DNA of 64,000 nucleotides from Arthrobacter sp. CAN_C5 (GCF_017875735.1 NZ_JAGGMZ010000001.1:2728001-2792000), one strand, 5' to 3'. Counted from the first letter of the stretch, positions 22,504-31,864 are shown. Translations and numbers: made by a program. Notes: a model not told the origin generated them from the letters alone.

Positions 22504-22947
22504 CTAGTGTGGGACGCTTACCTGGGTCAGCAGAGCGTCAACGATGGGACGGTCCGCCGGGATCCAGGCCAGGTTCACCAGTTCGTCCGATCCTCCAAGA
22601 GGCACCCATGACAGTAGATCGTGATCCTCAAGCGGCACAGGCTCGCCGGTGGCAACCTCGGCGAGCCAGACCCGCATCACGGCGCGCTCGTTGAGCGGCC
22701 AGCCCCCGGGAACGGGCCCAACCACCTCTGCCCCCAGCAGAACTGTCACCCCGAGCTCCTCCAGCAACTCCCGGTGGAGGGCAGCGGTGTCCGACTCCCC
22801 CGCCTCCACCTTGCCGCCGGGGAACTCCCACATCCCGGCGAACTGTTCGGGAGCCGTCCGACGCGCGGCGAGCAGCCGGGTGGGGCGGACGAGGGAATCA
22901 ACGATCGCGGCGCCGACGATCTGGCGCGGTAGGTTCTCTGCAGGCAC
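22504..22947 (-). CDS. Nudix hydrolase, MutT-like
   Basis: Likely hydrolyses oxidised nucleoside triphosphates such as 8-oxo-dGTP. The full Nudix box GGKVEAGE....REL.EELGV is present (about residues 45-67 from the chosen start), preceded by LAARRTAPEQFAGMWEFPGG, the MutT/CTP-pyrophosphohydrolase pattern. The frame is open to 23037, but homologues begin close to RQIVGAAIV, so the GTG at 22947 (147 residues) is chosen with moderate certainty. It is convergent with the radical SAM gene. Confidence 0.88.
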   Translation of the reverse strand: MPAENLPRQIVGAAIVDSLVRPTRLLAARRTAPEQFAGMWEFPGGKVEAGESDTAALHRELLEELGVTVLLGAEVVGPVPGGWPLNERAVMRVWLAEVATGEPVPLEDHDLLSWVPLGGSDELVNLAWIPADRPIVDALLTQVSVPH

Positions 22948-23002
22948 GAACCGAGTGTAGCTGGCGCGTCCAGCGAGTCCAGTTGTTCGCCGGGCGGCCC
23001 CG

Positions 23003-23113
23003 TCAGAGTGCCCGGACCTGGTTGTTCGGCTGGTCACCCTTCGCGCCAGCAGCCATGATCTTCCTTACATCGACAGGTTCGGTCTGCTGCACAGCCTGGG
23101 CCGTTGCCGTCAC
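23003..23113 (-). CDS. Possible 36-residue small protein
   Basis: In the 283-base gap between the Nudix gene and the MFS gene, the minus strand encodes a short frame from GTG at 23113 to TGA at 23003, ending DVRKIMAAGAKGDQPNNQVRAL. About 70% of codons end in G or C, somewhat less than in neighbouring genes, and upstream DNA in the same frame turns AT-rich and non-coding. There is no good ribosome site. I do not recognise a family. It may be a chance frame. Confidence 0.25.
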   Translation of the reverse strand: MTATAQAVQQTEPVDVRKIMAAGAKGDQPNNQVRAL

Positions 23114-23230
23114 ACGGGAAGGCGGCACCAGCCCAGGCAAGGCTAGAGTTGAAATAGACAACGGCGTCGACGCGTTGCGCCCTACAGGACTTCGCCTCCT
23201 TCTTCATCCCATGCCGCCGAATCGAGTTCC

Positions 23231-24460
23231 ATGTCTGATGCCCGACGCACCTCCCCCCTGTCCCCCCGGCAGCTGAACCTTGCCATCCTTGCGCTGGCGA
23301 TGGGCGGCTTTGGCATCGGCACCACCGAGTTCGCCATCATGGGCCTCCTCGCGGAGATGACCGGGGCCCTCAATATCAGCGACAGCGAGGGCGGACATGT
23401 CATCTCTGCCTACGCGATCGGCGTCGTCGTCGGTGCACCCCTGCTCGCCGCGCTGGGGGCACGACTGCCCCGCAAAGGAATGGCCATCGGGCTGATGGTC
23501 GTCTTCACCGTCGGCAACCTGTCGTCCTACTTCGCCAGCGAATACGGCTGGCTCCTGCTGTCCCGTTTCCTGTCCGGCCTGCCGCACGGCGCCTACTTTG
23601 GCCTGGCTGCAGTGATCGCCGCCTCGCTCTCAGCGCCGACCCGTCGGGCGCACGCCGTCGCGATGGTGATGCTGGGTCTGAGCATCGCCAACGTGATTGG
23701 CGTGCCGATCGCCACCTGGCTGGGCCAGCTCTTCGGCTGGCGCACCATGTTCCTGCTGGTGGGAGCAATCGGAGTGCTCACCATCGTGATGATCACGCGG
23801 AGCGTCCCCCACCTGCAGGTCAAGAAGGGCGCCTCCATCCGGGGCGAACTTGGCGCGTTGAAGCATCTCCAGGTCTGGATGACCCTGCTGATCGGCATCG
23901 TCGGCTTCGGCGGCTTCTTCGCCGTCTACTCCTACATTTCCCCCACCATGACCGAAGTGACAGGGCTTCCGTCGGCAACGCTGCCGATCGTCGTCGCCCT
24001 CTACGGTCTCGGCATGGTGACCGGAAATATTGTTGGCGGCCGCCTGGCGGACATTTCCGTGATGGGCACCATCTACTGGGTGATGGGCGTCATCGCCCTC
24101 ACGCTGGTGGCGTTCTCCTTCGCCGTCCAGTGGGCACCGACGGCATTGCTCTTCGTCTTCCTGGTAGGCGCGATTGGCGCAATGCTCATCCCATCGCTCC
24201 AGGTCCGACTGCTCGATGTCTCGCCCGACGCCCCGTCGCTCGCGTCCTCCCTGAATCACGCCGCCCTGAACACGGCGAACGCGTTGGGCGCGTTCCTCGG
24301 TGGCGTCGTCATCGAACTTGGGTGGGGCTACACCGCGCCGGCCCTGGTCGGTGCGGTGCTCGCGGCAATTGGTCTCGGTGTCGCGCTGGCCAGCGGCCGT
24401 ATCGACCGGCGCACCCGGGCGGCAGCGGCCGAGCCTGCCGAGCCGGTGTCGGTCAGCTGA
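23231..24460 (+). CDS. MFS transporter, AraJ/DHA1 type
   Basis: 409-residue inner-membrane efflux protein with about 12 membrane segments. FGIGTTEFAIMGLL in TM1, the loop-2/3 motif GARLPRKGMAI, and SRFLSGLPHGAYFGLA in TM4-5 are characteristic of the AraJ/YdhP-like sugar or drug efflux group. The last 8 bases overlap the 3' end of the convergent methyltransferase gene. The substrate cannot be told from sequence. Confidence 0.9.
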   Translation: MSDARRTSPLSPRQLNLAILALAMGGFGIGTTEFAIMGLLAEMTGALNISDSEGGHVISAYAIGVVVGAPLLAALGARLPRKGMAIGLMVVFTVGNLSSYFASEYGWLLLSRFLSGLPHGAYFGLAAVIAASLSAPTRRAHAVAMVMLGLSIANVIGVPIATWLGQLFGWRTMFLLVGAIGVLTIVMITRSVPHLQVKKGASIRGELGALKHLQVWMTLLIGIVGFGGFFAVYSYISPTMTEVTGLPSATLPIVVALYGLGMVTGNIVGGRLADISVMGTIYWVMGVIALTLVAFSFAVQWAPTALLFVFLVGAIGAMLIPSLQVRLLDVSPDAPSLASSLNHAALNTANALGAFLGGVVIELGWGYTAPALVGAVLAAIGLGVALASGRIDRRTRAAAAEPAEPVSVS

Positions 24461-25358
24461 GGCGCTGCGCCCTGGCCGACGCGTAGAGGCAGACGGTCGC
24501 TGCCGTGCCGACGTTGAGGCTCTCAGCCCGCCCGTAGATGGGCACCGACACCCGGTGATCAGCCCCCCGCAAAACGTCGTCGGGCAGCCCCTGCGCTTCG
24601 TTGCCGAACAGCCATGCCGTCCGCGCCTCCAGTTGTGCCGCGTCAGCACCCTGCCCGTCGTTGCCAGGCGCCAGCCGGCGTCGGGCGCTCCCTTCCTGCA
24701 GCACGTCGAGGTCCACGTTCCCATACCCGTCGGCCGCCAATACTGTGATCCCGTGTTCCCTCAGGGAGGAGAGCACCAGTTCCAGATCGGCTCCCATCAC
24801 CACGGGAAGATGGAACAGCGATCCCACGGTGGAGCGAACCGCTTTCGGGTTGTACAGGTCCACGGACGACGACGTCAGCACCACCGCGTCGGCACCGGCC
24901 GAGTCGGCCGCCCGAAGGATCGTACCGGCGTTGCCGGGGTCGCGGACCTCAACCATCACGGCGATCAGCCGTGGTTCAGTCGCGAGCACCGTTTCCAGGG
25001 ACACGTCGACAAAGGCGCAGACGGCGATGACACCCTGGGGGGTCACGGTCGAGGACATGGCGGCGAGGACCTCCTCGGTGACCAGCCGGGGCGCGGGTTG
25101 GCCCTCAAAGAGGCCCAGTTCAGCGTGCCGTTCAAGGCACTCCTCGGTGATGAACAGTTCCTCGACCACCGAAGGCTCACCCGCGGCATGCCGAGCCGAA
25201 TGCAGGCTCAGCGCCTCGCGGACGGACTGCGGCCCTTCAGCGAGAAACCTGCCCTGCCTTAAGCGGGCCGGACGCCCCGCGAGTCGTGCCACTTCCTTCA
25301 CCCGATCAGCTCGGGGGTTGGTCATGGGCGGTGCCGCGGGGCGTCCGGTGTTAGTCAT
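24453..25358 (-). CDS. TrmH/SpoU family RNA 2'-O-ribose methyltransferase
   Basis: 301-residue SPOUT methyltransferase. An N-terminal RNA 2'-O-ribose methyltransferase substrate-binding domain (about residues 15-125) precedes the knotted catalytic domain with motif 1 RDPGNAGTILR (about residue 137), motif 2 LFGNEAQGLP and motif 3 VSVPIYGRAESLNV. Located just downstream of rplT on the same strand, as in many actinobacteria, where it usually targets 23S rRNA; the exact nucleotide is not inferable. Confidence 0.92.
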   Translation of the reverse strand: MTNTGRPAAPPMTNPRADRVKEVARLAGRPARLRQGRFLAEGPQSVREALSLHSARHAAGEPSVVEELFITEECLERHAELGLFEGQPAPRLVTEEVLAAMSSTVTPQGVIAVCAFVDVSLETVLATEPRLIAVMVEVRDPGNAGTILRAADSAGADAVVLTSSSVDLYNPKAVRSTVGSLFHLPVVMGADLELVLSSLREHGITVLAADGYGNVDLDVLQEGSARRRLAPGNDGQGADAAQLEARTAWLFGNEAQGLPDDVLRGADHRVSVPIYGRAESLNVGTAATVCLYASARAQRLS

Positions 25359-25440
25359 GTACTGATGTTCTCAGTTATTCAGTTTTCCCAGTAATCCGGT
25401 CAACCCGGCAGCTGGGGGGCGTTATGCCCAAGCCGTCAGG

Positions 25441-25869
25441 CTATGCCTTGGCGGGTGCCTTCTTTGGTGCCTTGGCCGATGAGGCCTCGGCGCCAGCGGG
25501 TGCCGAAGTGTCGGCAGGCAGCGAATCCTTGGCAATCTGCACCAGTGCGGCGAACGCATTGGCGTCGGAAACTGCAAGCTCGGCCAGCATCCGGCGGTCA
25601 ACCTGGATCTCAGCGGCCTTCAGGCCCTGGATCAGACGGTTGTAGGTCAGGCCGTTGGCGCGGGACGCAGCGTTGATGCGCTGGATCCAGAGGCGACGGA
25701 AATCGCCCTTGCGCTTGCGGCGGTCGCCGTAGCTGTAGACAAACGAGTGCAGGAGCTGCTCTTTGGCCTTACGGTATAGGCGTGAACGCTGCCCCCGGTA
25801 ACCCTTCGCCCGCTCGAGAATAACCCGACGCTTTTTATGGGCGTTTACCGCCCGCTTCACACGTGCCAC
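25441..25869 (-). CDS. rplT: 50S ribosomal protein L20 (bL20)
   Basis: 142 residues beginning [14 protein letters not shown] with the conserved [16 protein letters not shown] and [18 protein letters not shown] segments. The GTG start at 25869 follows AAGGAG with 7-base spacing. The last 20 residues are an Ala/Pro/Lys tail ([13 protein letters not shown]), longer than in E. coli and typical of high-GC actinobacteria. Third gene of infC-rpmI-rplT. Confidence 0.98.
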   Translation of the reverse strand: MARVKRAVNAHKKRRVILERAKGYRGQRSRLYRKAKEQLLHSFVYSYGDRRKRKGDFRRLWIQRINAASRANGLTYNRLIQGLKAAEIQVDRRMLAELAVSDANAFAALVQIAKDSLPADTSAPAGAEASSAKAPKKAPAKA

Positions 25870-25968
25870 GTGCGTACTCCTTCAGTAGATCTACCGGAAC
25901 ATCTTGGTGTTGCCCTGTCCTGCAAACAGCAGTGCACTGGGCCTGTCCCGGTTAAGTTGGTTGGTGAG

Positions 25969-26163
25969 TTAGATGCCCAGCATCTTTTTGATGACCTTGG
26001 TGTCGGCCTTCGAGACGATCTTGTCGCTGCCGAGACGGCGGGTCAGGGTGGAGGGCTTGTGCTCCAGGTAGTGACGGCGGTTGGCCTGCTGGCGCTTGAG
26101 CTTGCCGCTTCCGGTCAGCTTGAAACGCTTTTTGACACCGCTGTGGGTCTTCATCTTCGGCAT
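25969..26163 (-). CDS. rpmI: 50S ribosomal protein L35 (bL35)
   Basis: 64 residues, [20 protein letters not shown] at the N-terminus and NRRHYLEHK in the middle, all canonical. The frame is open upstream to 26217 but the ATG at 26163, nine bases after AAAGGAG, is the true start. It is separated from infC by a spacer with two hairpins. Confidence 0.98.
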   Translation of the reverse strand: MPKMKTHSGVKKRFKLTGSGKLKRQQANRRHYLEHKPSTLTRRLGSDKIVSKADTKVIKKMLGI

Positions 26164-26185
26164 GAGAACCGATCTCCTTTGGTTT

Positions 26186-26230
26186 CCGCCCGCGACTGCG
26201 GGCGGTTCGTACGGCACCCGCGGGGGTGCC
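26186..26230 (-). promoter_or_regulatory. Two stem-loops in the infC-rpmI spacer
   Basis: GGCACCC-CCG-CGGGTGCC (26213-26230) and CCGCCCGC-AGTC-GCGGGCGG (26186-26205) form consecutive perfect stems just upstream of the rpmI ribosome site. They could be a processing site, a partial terminator or the target for L20-mediated control known from other bacteria; the sequence alone does not decide. Confidence 0.5.
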
Positions 26231-26274
26231 TGCGGGTTTATTAGGGCGCCGGGTGGCTCCGGGGATCTGGATCC

Positions 26275-27321
26275 CTAGTCGGAGGTTCCTGGCTTAGGCC
26301 GGCTCGGCGTGCTCCGGGGAGCAGCCTTGCTGGCAGGCTTTGGTGTTGCTGGCTTGGGCATCGCCATTGGCTTCGGGGTTGCCATCGGCTTCGGCGCCGC
26401 GGCAGGCTTGGCGGCCGGCGCTGGCTTCTCTGCTGTCTTGGGCTTGGCCGGGGCTTTGGGTGCGTCGGCGGCAGCCTTCTCAGCAGCCTTCGCCGCCTTC
26501 GCGGCCTCGGCTGCTGCAGCTTCCTTGTCCGCCTTGTCCTGGACCGCCTTCTCGCGATCGACGATCTCCTGGGCTGCGGCTTCCTTCGCTGCAACCTCGG
26601 CGTCGATCACTTTCTGCGCTGCTGCTTCTTCTGCAGCCTCCTGCGAGGCCGTCGTCGAATAGCCGTCAGGAAGCAGGTCGGCGAGGCTCTGCGTCATTGG
26701 CGCCTTGTCCGGAGTGGTGTCAACCTTCTCCGTACCAGCCTTCACAGCCTCGTTCGCTGCCTTGGCGTCGGCACGCTGGGTGGCGCGTCGAGCCTCAGCC
26801 TTCGCTTCGGCCTTGTTCTTGACCGGACCGATGACCATCACCATGTTGCGGCCGTCGATTCGCGGAGTCGACTCCACGATGCCCACCTCGGCAACGTCTT
26901 CCGCGAACTTCTGCAGCAGGCGGATACCCATCTCGGGGCGCTGCTGCTCACGTCCACGGAACTGGATCATGGCCTTGACCTTGTCACCGGCACCCAGGAA
27001 ACGCATTGCATGTCCGCGCTTGGTCTCGTAGTCGTGGGTGTCAATCTTCAGGCGGAACCGGATCTCCTTGAGAACGGTATTCGTCTGGTTCTTGCGCGCC
27101 TCACGAGCCTTGACGGCGGCTTCGTACTTGTACTTGCCAAAATCCATCAGCTTGGCAACCGGAGGCTTGGCCTGCGGTGCAACCTCAACAAGATCAAGGT
27201 CTGACTCGGAGGCAAGACGGAGAGCATCCTCAATACGGACGATGCCTACCTGTTCGCCCGCAGGTCCTACCAACCGCACCTCAGGGACGCGGATACGATC
27301 ATTGATTCTTGGCTCGCTAAT
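26275..27321 (-). CDS. infC: Translation initiation factor IF-3, AUU start, long C-terminal tail
   Basis: Binds the 30S subunit and checks initiator tRNA and start codon. The conserved beginning [19 protein letters not shown] is reached only by starting at ATT (27321), six bases after an AGGAG site. AUU starts are the known basis of IF-3 autoregulation. The N-domain covers about residues 1-80 and the C-domain about 85-175 ([26 protein letters not shown]). The remaining ~170 residues are an Ala/Lys/Glu-rich probable helix followed by repeated KPxxxPKP, making the protein 348 residues against about 180 usually. Some actinobacterial IF-3s carry such tails. Confidence 0.97.
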   Translation of the reverse strand: MSEPRINDRIRVPEVRLVGPAGEQVGIVRIEDALRLASESDLDLVEVAPQAKPPVAKLMDFGKYKYEAAVKAREARKNQTNTVLKEIRFRLKIDTHDYETKRGHAMRFLGAGDKVKAMIQFRGREQQRPEMGIRLLQKFAEDVAEVGIVESTPRIDGRNMVMVIGPVKNKAEAKAEARRATQRADAKAANEAVKAGTEKVDTTPDKAPMTQSLADLLPDGYSTTASQEAAEEAAAQKVIDAEVAAKEAAAQEIVDREKAVQDKADKEAAAAEAAKAAKAAEKAAADAPKAPAKPKTAEKPAPAAKPAAAPKPMATPKPMAMPKPATPKPASKAAPRSTPSRPKPGTSD

Positions 27322-27475
27322 GTGTTGCTCCTGAAATCTTATGAAGTGTTACCCACCGCAACAGAAGAAGGCCCCCGATTGCAGTGCAATCAGAGGCCTC
27401 GATGATCGGTGAGCCCACTACAGTGGGGCCGTACTGACAGGAAAGCAATCCCGCGCCGTACGCACCGACCTATTA
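27322..27475 (-). promoter_or_regulatory. infC operon leader with attenuator-like hairpins
   Basis: On the minus strand a stem GGCCTCTGATTGC-ACT-GCAATCGGGGGCC (27370-27397) is followed by TTCTTCTG, resembling an intrinsic terminator ahead of infC. Upstream a second stem, CCCACT-GT-AGTGGG (about 27413-27426), has a 5' GGCCCC that could pair alternatively with the GGGGGCC of the terminator, giving an antiterminator. The rest of the 301-base gap to 27623 holds no gene; it should contain the infC promoter and the divergent DUF1844 promoter. Confidence 0.6.
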
Positions 27476-27622
27476 CCCGGCTGCCACCATGCTTCGAAAC
27501 GAAACACCTGGCAATCGCGGGTGGGAGAGGACTCCGCTTGCAAACTGGAAGTGATCTTTTTCATGCCCCGTGCGGGCGCAGGAAATAGCGACCTCCAGTC
27601 GGTCTGTGACAAGCTTACCAGC

Positions 27623-28084
27623 ATGAGCACCCCCGCCAGTAATCCAGACAGCGCCCGCAATGTCTTCCAGTCCCCCGCCGACAACGGCGATTCCGCCAGC
27701 GCAGCCAGCGAACCAACGCAGCCGAGCGCTGCCGGGCAGCCAACGGACGACGACGGCCGCCAGGTCCGGCGCGACATTGCCGAGGTAAGCGCCGTCGAAT
27801 TGATCATGACCAGCGCCCTGCACCTGATGAGTGCCGCCGCGGTGAAGTGCGGCCTGGCCGAAGGCGACGACGCGGAGGAGCTCAAGGATCTGGACGAGGC
27901 CCGGAAAATCATCACCGCCCTCGCCGGGTTTGTCACCGCGGCCGCACCAGAGATTGGCGGCCAGCACGCCGGCCCGCTGCGCGACGGCCTGCGGTCGCTC
28001 CAGCTGGCGTTCCGTGAGGCTTCGGTCATCCAGGACGCCCCCGGGAAGGGACCCGGGGAGAAGTTCACCGGGGCCGTCAACTAG
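27623..28084 (+). CDS. DUF1844 domain-containing protein
   Basis: 153 residues. A disordered N-terminus (about 1-55, rich in Ser, Ala, Pro, Gln) precedes the DUF1844 helical domain: VSAVELIMTSALHLMSAAAV and DLDEARKIITALAGFVTA, then LRDGLRSLQLAFREAS. The domain is commonly found next to infC in actinobacteria, divergently placed as here. The frame is open upstream to 27521 but the ATG at 27623 is preferred because upstream DNA is leader-like. Function unknown. Confidence 0.87.
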   Translation: MSTPASNPDSARNVFQSPADNGDSASAASEPTQPSAAGQPTDDDGRQVRRDIAEVSAVELIMTSALHLMSAAAVKCGLAEGDDAEELKDLDEARKIITALAGFVTAAAPEIGGQHAGPLRDGLRSLQLAFREASVIQDAPGKGPGEKFTGAVN

Positions 28085-28087
28085 CTC

Positions 28088-29395
28088 TCACGCCGCACGT
28101 CGGCGTCGTACCTGCTGGGCGCCGAGGCCGAGGACACAGATGGTGACCGCGACTGACCCCACGGTGGTGAACGCGGCGGAGGGTCCCACCGTGTCAATGG
28201 TGATACCCGCCAGCGGCGCCCCGAGCGCCACACCTGAGGTGAGCGCCGAGCCGTACCAGCCCATCGCCTCCCCACGGCGTTCCTCGACCACCAGGTCTGC
28301 CACCCGTTCCGATGCGGCGGATAGCACCGGTGCGCACAGGAAACCGGGCAGGATCGACAGGAGACACAGTGCCAGGGTGTTTTCTGCGAACCCCATCGGA
28401 ATGGTGAACAGCCCCATGAGCAGCAACAGCACCAGGGGTGACACTGGCCGGCGCAGCGCTCCGTAGACCAGCCCACCGACCACCGATGCTGCGCACCAGG
28501 CGGCGAAGACCAGCCCGAGTTCGCCCTCTCGCCCGGTTTCCTCGAGCGCTGCCACAATCCCGACCTCGGTCCCGGCCAACACCAGTCCTGCTCCGGCGGC
28601 GACCACCAGGACCACCGCAACGGCAACTGAGAGCCAGCCGAAGCTCCCGGCCATCCGGTCCTTCAAAGCCGCTGGCCCGGCGGCGGTACGTCTACCCGGA
28701 TGAAGTTCAGCCGACGCCTCAGTGACATGGGCCGGGGCCGCAGCGACCAGCGCCCCGACGGCGGCAGCCTCGTCTTCGGCCTCGGTAGGCGCGGCCGCGG
28801 AGGCGCCAAGCTGCTCGGTACGGGTCGGCGGGTTGAACCACATCAGGAACAGGCCGGCCCCGGCGGTGGCCAGTCCCACGAGGGTAAGTCCCAGCACCGT
28901 GGAGACCTGGGTTGCCAGGATCACGCCCAGCGCCGGGCCCACCATGAAGATCATTTCGGTGCCGATGGCGTCGAGGGTGAACGCGGTACGCCGCTTCTCG
29001 CCGGTGACCATGACGCCGAGGGACTGCCTGACCACCGAGAACGCGGGCAGGGTGAACAGGCCGCCAACCAGTGCGGCGAGGAGCAGCCATTCGTAAGACA
29101 GTTGGGGAGCAACCGACCAGATCACCGCCTCGGCGATGACCGAGGGGATCAGGGCCTTTCGGAGCCCCGCACTGTCGACCCGGCGGCCCCGCCAGGGCGC
29201 ACCAACGGCGATCCCAATCGTCAGCAAGGCGGCGACGGCGCCAGCCTCGGCGTAGCCGCGATCGAGGGTCTGCACCACGTGCAGGGTCAGCAGGACGCCC
29301 GCCGCTGAATGCGGGAACCGGGCGATCATCCCCACGATGAGCAGGCGCCGCACCGGGACGATGCGAAGGAGCTCCCGGTAGAGGGCAAAGTTCAC
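28088..29395 (-). CDS. MFS transporter
   Basis: 435-residue membrane protein with about 12 segments and a long hydrophilic middle loop (about residues 190-235, rich in Ala/Glu). The first transmembrane region starts RRLLIVGMIARFPHSAAGV, a pattern common in actinobacterial MFS proteins of unknown substrate. It follows the SseB-like gene after 35 bases and may be the last gene of the his transcript. It converges with the DUF1844 gene, with three bases between stops. Confidence 0.88.
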   Translation of the reverse strand: MNFALYRELLRIVPVRRLLIVGMIARFPHSAAGVLLTLHVVQTLDRGYAEAGAVAALLTIGIAVGAPWRGRRVDSAGLRKALIPSVIAEAVIWSVAPQLSYEWLLLAALVGGLFTLPAFSVVRQSLGVMVTGEKRRTAFTLDAIGTEMIFMVGPALGVILATQVSTVLGLTLVGLATAGAGLFLMWFNPPTRTEQLGASAAAPTEAEDEAAAVGALVAAAPAHVTEASAELHPGRRTAAGPAALKDRMAGSFGWLSVAVAVVLVVAAGAGLVLAGTEVGIVAALEETGREGELGLVFAAWCAASVVGGLVYGALRRPVSPLVLLLLMGLFTIPMGFAENTLALCLLSILPGFLCAPVLSAASERVADLVVEERRGEAMGWYGSALTSGVALGAPLAGITIDTVGPSAAFTTVGSVAVTICVLGLGAQQVRRRRAA

Positions 29396-29430
29396 TGTGT
29401 TCCCTCTTCTGCGGGTCCGCCCGCACGTTC

Positions 29431-30267
29431 TCAGCGGGTCAGCACCACCTCAAGTGAGTCGACCCGTTCCACAAATTCTGTATTGCCGCGCAGGTTGTCC
29501 TGAAGCCGCTGGACCACTGTGCGGACGGCGTCTTCGGCCAGTCCGTCACGAAGGGTGATCTGGAGTCGCACCTCTGGCCCCGGGCCGCCGCCGGATGCCA
29601 GTGTACCGTCTGCCGCCCGGGCCCGAACCCCGCTGCCAGGGCCCACGGCCGCCCGCAGGATGGCCGGTTCCTCGCCGGTAGCCAGGGCCACCAGTTCGGC
29701 AATCCGCGGATCCCTGTAGGCGGGCTCCCAGGGAATCTGTTGGGCCAGTGCCCAGAGGGCCGGCCGGCGGACCACGAAGGTGAAATGCGCTCCGGGATCA
29801 ATGACCAGCAGTTCCGAGTTGTCAGCCACCGCCGAGAGTGCCGCGCGGGGGGCATAGACCGCCACCGGCCTGGCCTCCGGGTGCCATGCGGTGAGCGCTG
29901 CGGTGGAGCTGAACACCGGCAGGGCACTTCGGCCATCAGGTGCCTTCAGGGTCACCAGGGCCATGTCGGCTTCCTTGTCCCCACCATGTGCGGGGTCTCC
30001 CCCAGCCACCAGTTGGGCGACCACTGGCACGAAGACACGGACTCCGGCCAGCGCAGCGAGCACCGCCGCCTCATCACCGTCTCCGGTCAACAGCCGGTTG
30101 ACTGCCGCGGTGTAGGCGGGTGGGGCGGCGCCGTCGTCGTCGTCGAAGTTGTGCAGCGGGTTGCCGTCGCCACTCAGGTCACGGCCTTCCCAGGCCTGCC
30201 CGGCCGAGTCGGCGGTATTGCCGGCAAGGGCGGCGGCAATGTGCGCCGGGAGGTGCCGTTCGCTCAC
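29431..30267 (-). CDS. SseB family protein
   Basis: 278 residues from a GTG that overlaps the hisA stop in a GTGA arrangement. The SseB-like N-terminal domain contains [29 protein letters not shown] and [17 protein letters not shown]; the C-terminal domain (about 190-278) has [14 protein letters not shown] and resembles the SseB C-terminal domain. The family has no defined biochemical role in actinobacteria. The frame is open far upstream inside hisA, but that part is the shadow of hisA. Confidence 0.85.
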   Translation of the reverse strand: MSERHLPAHIAAALAGNTADSAGQAWEGRDLSGDGNPLHNFDDDDGAAPPAYTAAVNRLLTGDGDEAAVLAALAGVRVFVPVVAQLVAGGDPAHGGDKEADMALVTLKAPDGRSALPVFSSTAALTAWHPEARPVAVYAPRAALSAVADNSELLVIDPGAHFTFVVRRPALWALAQQIPWEPAYRDPRIAELVALATGEEPAILRAAVGPGSGVRARAADGTLASGGGPGPEVRLQITLRDGLAEDAVRTVVQRLQDNLRGNTEFVERVDSLEVVLTR

Positions 30268-31022
30268 ACGCGCGGCGCCGGGTGGCCGGCGATGTCTAGC
30301 GCCTGGGGCAGGGTGAAAGCCCCCGCATACAGCGCCTTCCCGACAATCGCCCCTTCCAGCCCCTGCGGGACCAGCTGGCGCAGCGCCGCGAGGTCTTCCA
30401 GGCTGGAGATGCCACCGGACGCCACGACCGGCCGCGAGGTGCGTTCCAGTACCTGCTGAAGGAGTTCGAGGTTCGGTCCGCGGAGCGTGCCGTCCTTGGT
30501 CACATCGGTGACGACATACCGGGAGCAGCCGGCGTCTTCGAGGCGCTGCAGAACTTCCCATAGATCCCCGCCCTCCTGGGTCCAGCCGCGGGCTGCGAGG
30601 GTGGTGCCGCGCACGTCCAGGCCGACGGCAATCTTGTCGCCGTAGCGGGCGATGGCGGAAGCGGTCCATTCGGGATCTTCAAGCGCCGCAGTGCCAAGGT
30701 TCACCCGGTGCGCACCGAGCTCAAGTGCCGCGTCAAGGCTGGCGTCGTCGCGAATGCCGCCGGAGAGCTCGACTTTGATGTCGAGCTGGTCGACCACGCG
30801 GCCCAGCAGGTCCCGGTTGGATCCCCGGCCAAACGCGGCATCCAGGTCCACCAGGTGGACCCACTCGGCACCATCGTGCTGCCAGGCGAGGGCTGCTTCG
30901 AGGGCGTCGCCGTAGCCAGTTTCACTGCCCGCCTCGCCCTGGACCAGGCGGACTGCCTGACCATCGACGACGTCAACAGCTGGCAGCAGTTCAAGAATGG
31001 GTGATTCGGTAAAGGGGCTCAT
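30264..31022 (-). CDS. hisA: Phosphoribosyl isomerase A (HisA/PriA)
   Basis: 252-residue TIM-barrel isomerase of histidine synthesis. The catalytic aspartates are in [10 protein letters not shown] (about residue 16) and [11 protein letters not shown] (about residue 171), with phosphate loops [10 protein letters not shown] and VVASGGISS. In actinobacteria without trpF this protein (PriA) also does the tryptophan-pathway isomerisation; no trpF is seen here, but the window is too small to conclude. Sits between the small membrane gene and the SseB gene. Confidence 0.95.
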   Translation of the reverse strand: MSPFTESPILELLPAVDVVDGQAVRLVQGEAGSETGYGDALEAALAWQHDGAEWVHLVDLDAAFGRGSNRDLLGRVVDQLDIKVELSGGIRDDASLDAALELGAHRVNLGTAALEDPEWTASAIARYGDKIAVGLDVRGTTLAARGWTQEGGDLWEVLQRLEDAGCSRYVVTDVTKDGTLRGPNLELLQQVLERTSRPVVASGGISSLEDLAALRQLVPQGLEGAIVGKALYAGAFTLPQALDIAGHPAPRV

Positions 31023-31064
31023 CAGGTGTTGGGACTCTTTCGTAGCTGTCGGATGTCTTCAGGA

Positions 31065-31223
31065 TCAGATGTCGGTGAGGGTCAGCAGGTAGGCGCCGAG
31101 CAGGGCCATTCCGGCAAGCACCCAGAAGCTGATGATCAGGAACTTGGGCAATTCCTGCGCCCGGAAGGAGATGGCCCCACCGATCAGCAGGCCAGCAAGT
31201 CCCATCAGCACTATGCTCCACAT
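31065..31223 (-). CDS. Small membrane protein within the his operon
   Basis: A 52-residue frame from the ATG at 31223, two bases after the hisH stop, to TGA at 31065. It encodes two hydrophobic helices: IVLMGLAGLLIGGAIS (about 4-19) and FLIISFWVLAGMALLGAYLL (about 28-47), separated by RAQELPKF. Tight spacing to hisH and good codon use support a real gene. Similar small membrane proteins sit between hisH and hisA in related actinobacteria as far as I recall. Function unknown. Confidence 0.75.
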   Translation of the reverse strand: MWSIVLMGLAGLLIGGAISFRAQELPKFLIISFWVLAGMALLGAYLLTLTDI

Positions 31224-31225
31224 GG

Positions 31226-31864
31226 CTAACGGAGCCCTGCTGTCCAGTTCGACAGCAGGGCCGCCCCAGCGTCACCCGACTTTTCGGGGTGGAACTGGGT
31301 GGCGCTCAGCGGACCGTTTTCGACGGCCGCAATGAACGGTCCACCATGGTCTGCCCAGGTCACCAGCGGCGGCTTCATGGCCGGCTGGGTGACGTCAAAC
31401 TTCCACTGCTGCACCCCATAGGAGTGCACGAAATAGAACCGTTCGTTGTCGATCCCCTCAAAGAGGCGGGACCCGACAGGTGCCTTGACGGTATTCCAGC
31501 CCATGTGGGGGACGACGTCGGCCTGGAGCCGCTCGACGGTTCCAGGCCATTCACCCATGCCTGCGGAGCGGACACCGTGTTCGACGCCCTCGTCGAAGAG
31601 GATCTGCAGTCCGACGCAGATCCCCAGGACCGGGCGACCGCCGGCGACCCGTCGACCGATCATCCGGAGGGCATCGACGTCCTTGAGCCCCTTCATCACC
31701 GTCGCGAAGGCCCCGACGCCGGGCACGACCAGTCCGTCGGCGTTGAGCACGTCGTCGGGCTTGGCGCTGAGCGTGACGTCGGCCCCGACGTGCTCAAGGG
31801 CACGGACCGCCGATCGGATGTTCCCGGAACCGTAGTCCAGGACGGTGACACGTGGGGCACTCAT
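31226..31864 (-). CDS. hisH: Imidazole glycerol phosphate synthase, glutaminase subunit
   Basis: Class I glutamine amidotransferase that feeds ammonia to HisF. The 212-residue protein has the nucleophile in [10 protein letters not shown] (Cys about residue 83) and the His/Glu pair in FHPEKSG (about residue 196), plus the oxyanion glycine PGVGAF. Start overlaps the hisB stop by ATGA. hisF is not in the visible run, so it must lie elsewhere. Confidence 0.95.
   Translation of the reverse strand: MSAPRVTVLDYGSGNIRSAVRALEHVGADVTLSAKPDDVLNADGLVVPGVGAFATVMKGLKDVDALRMIGRRVAGGRPVLGICVGLQILFDEGVEHGVRSAGMGEWPGTVERLQADVVPHMGWNTVKAPVGSRLFEGIDNERFYFVHSYGVQQWKFDVTQPAMKPPLVTWADHGGPFIAAVENGPLSATQFHPEKSGDAGAALLSNWTAGLR

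Noticed and set aside
27280..27321. IF-3 starting at GTG 27279
   Set aside because: Leaves out the conserved [13 protein letters not shown] segment, which is in frame behind an AGGAG site and an ATT start.
29431..30669. 412-residue protein extending SseB into hisA
   Set aside because: The N-terminal third is Arg/Pro/Gly shadow of hisA; the GTG at 30267 gives a family-like protein with a GTGA overlap.
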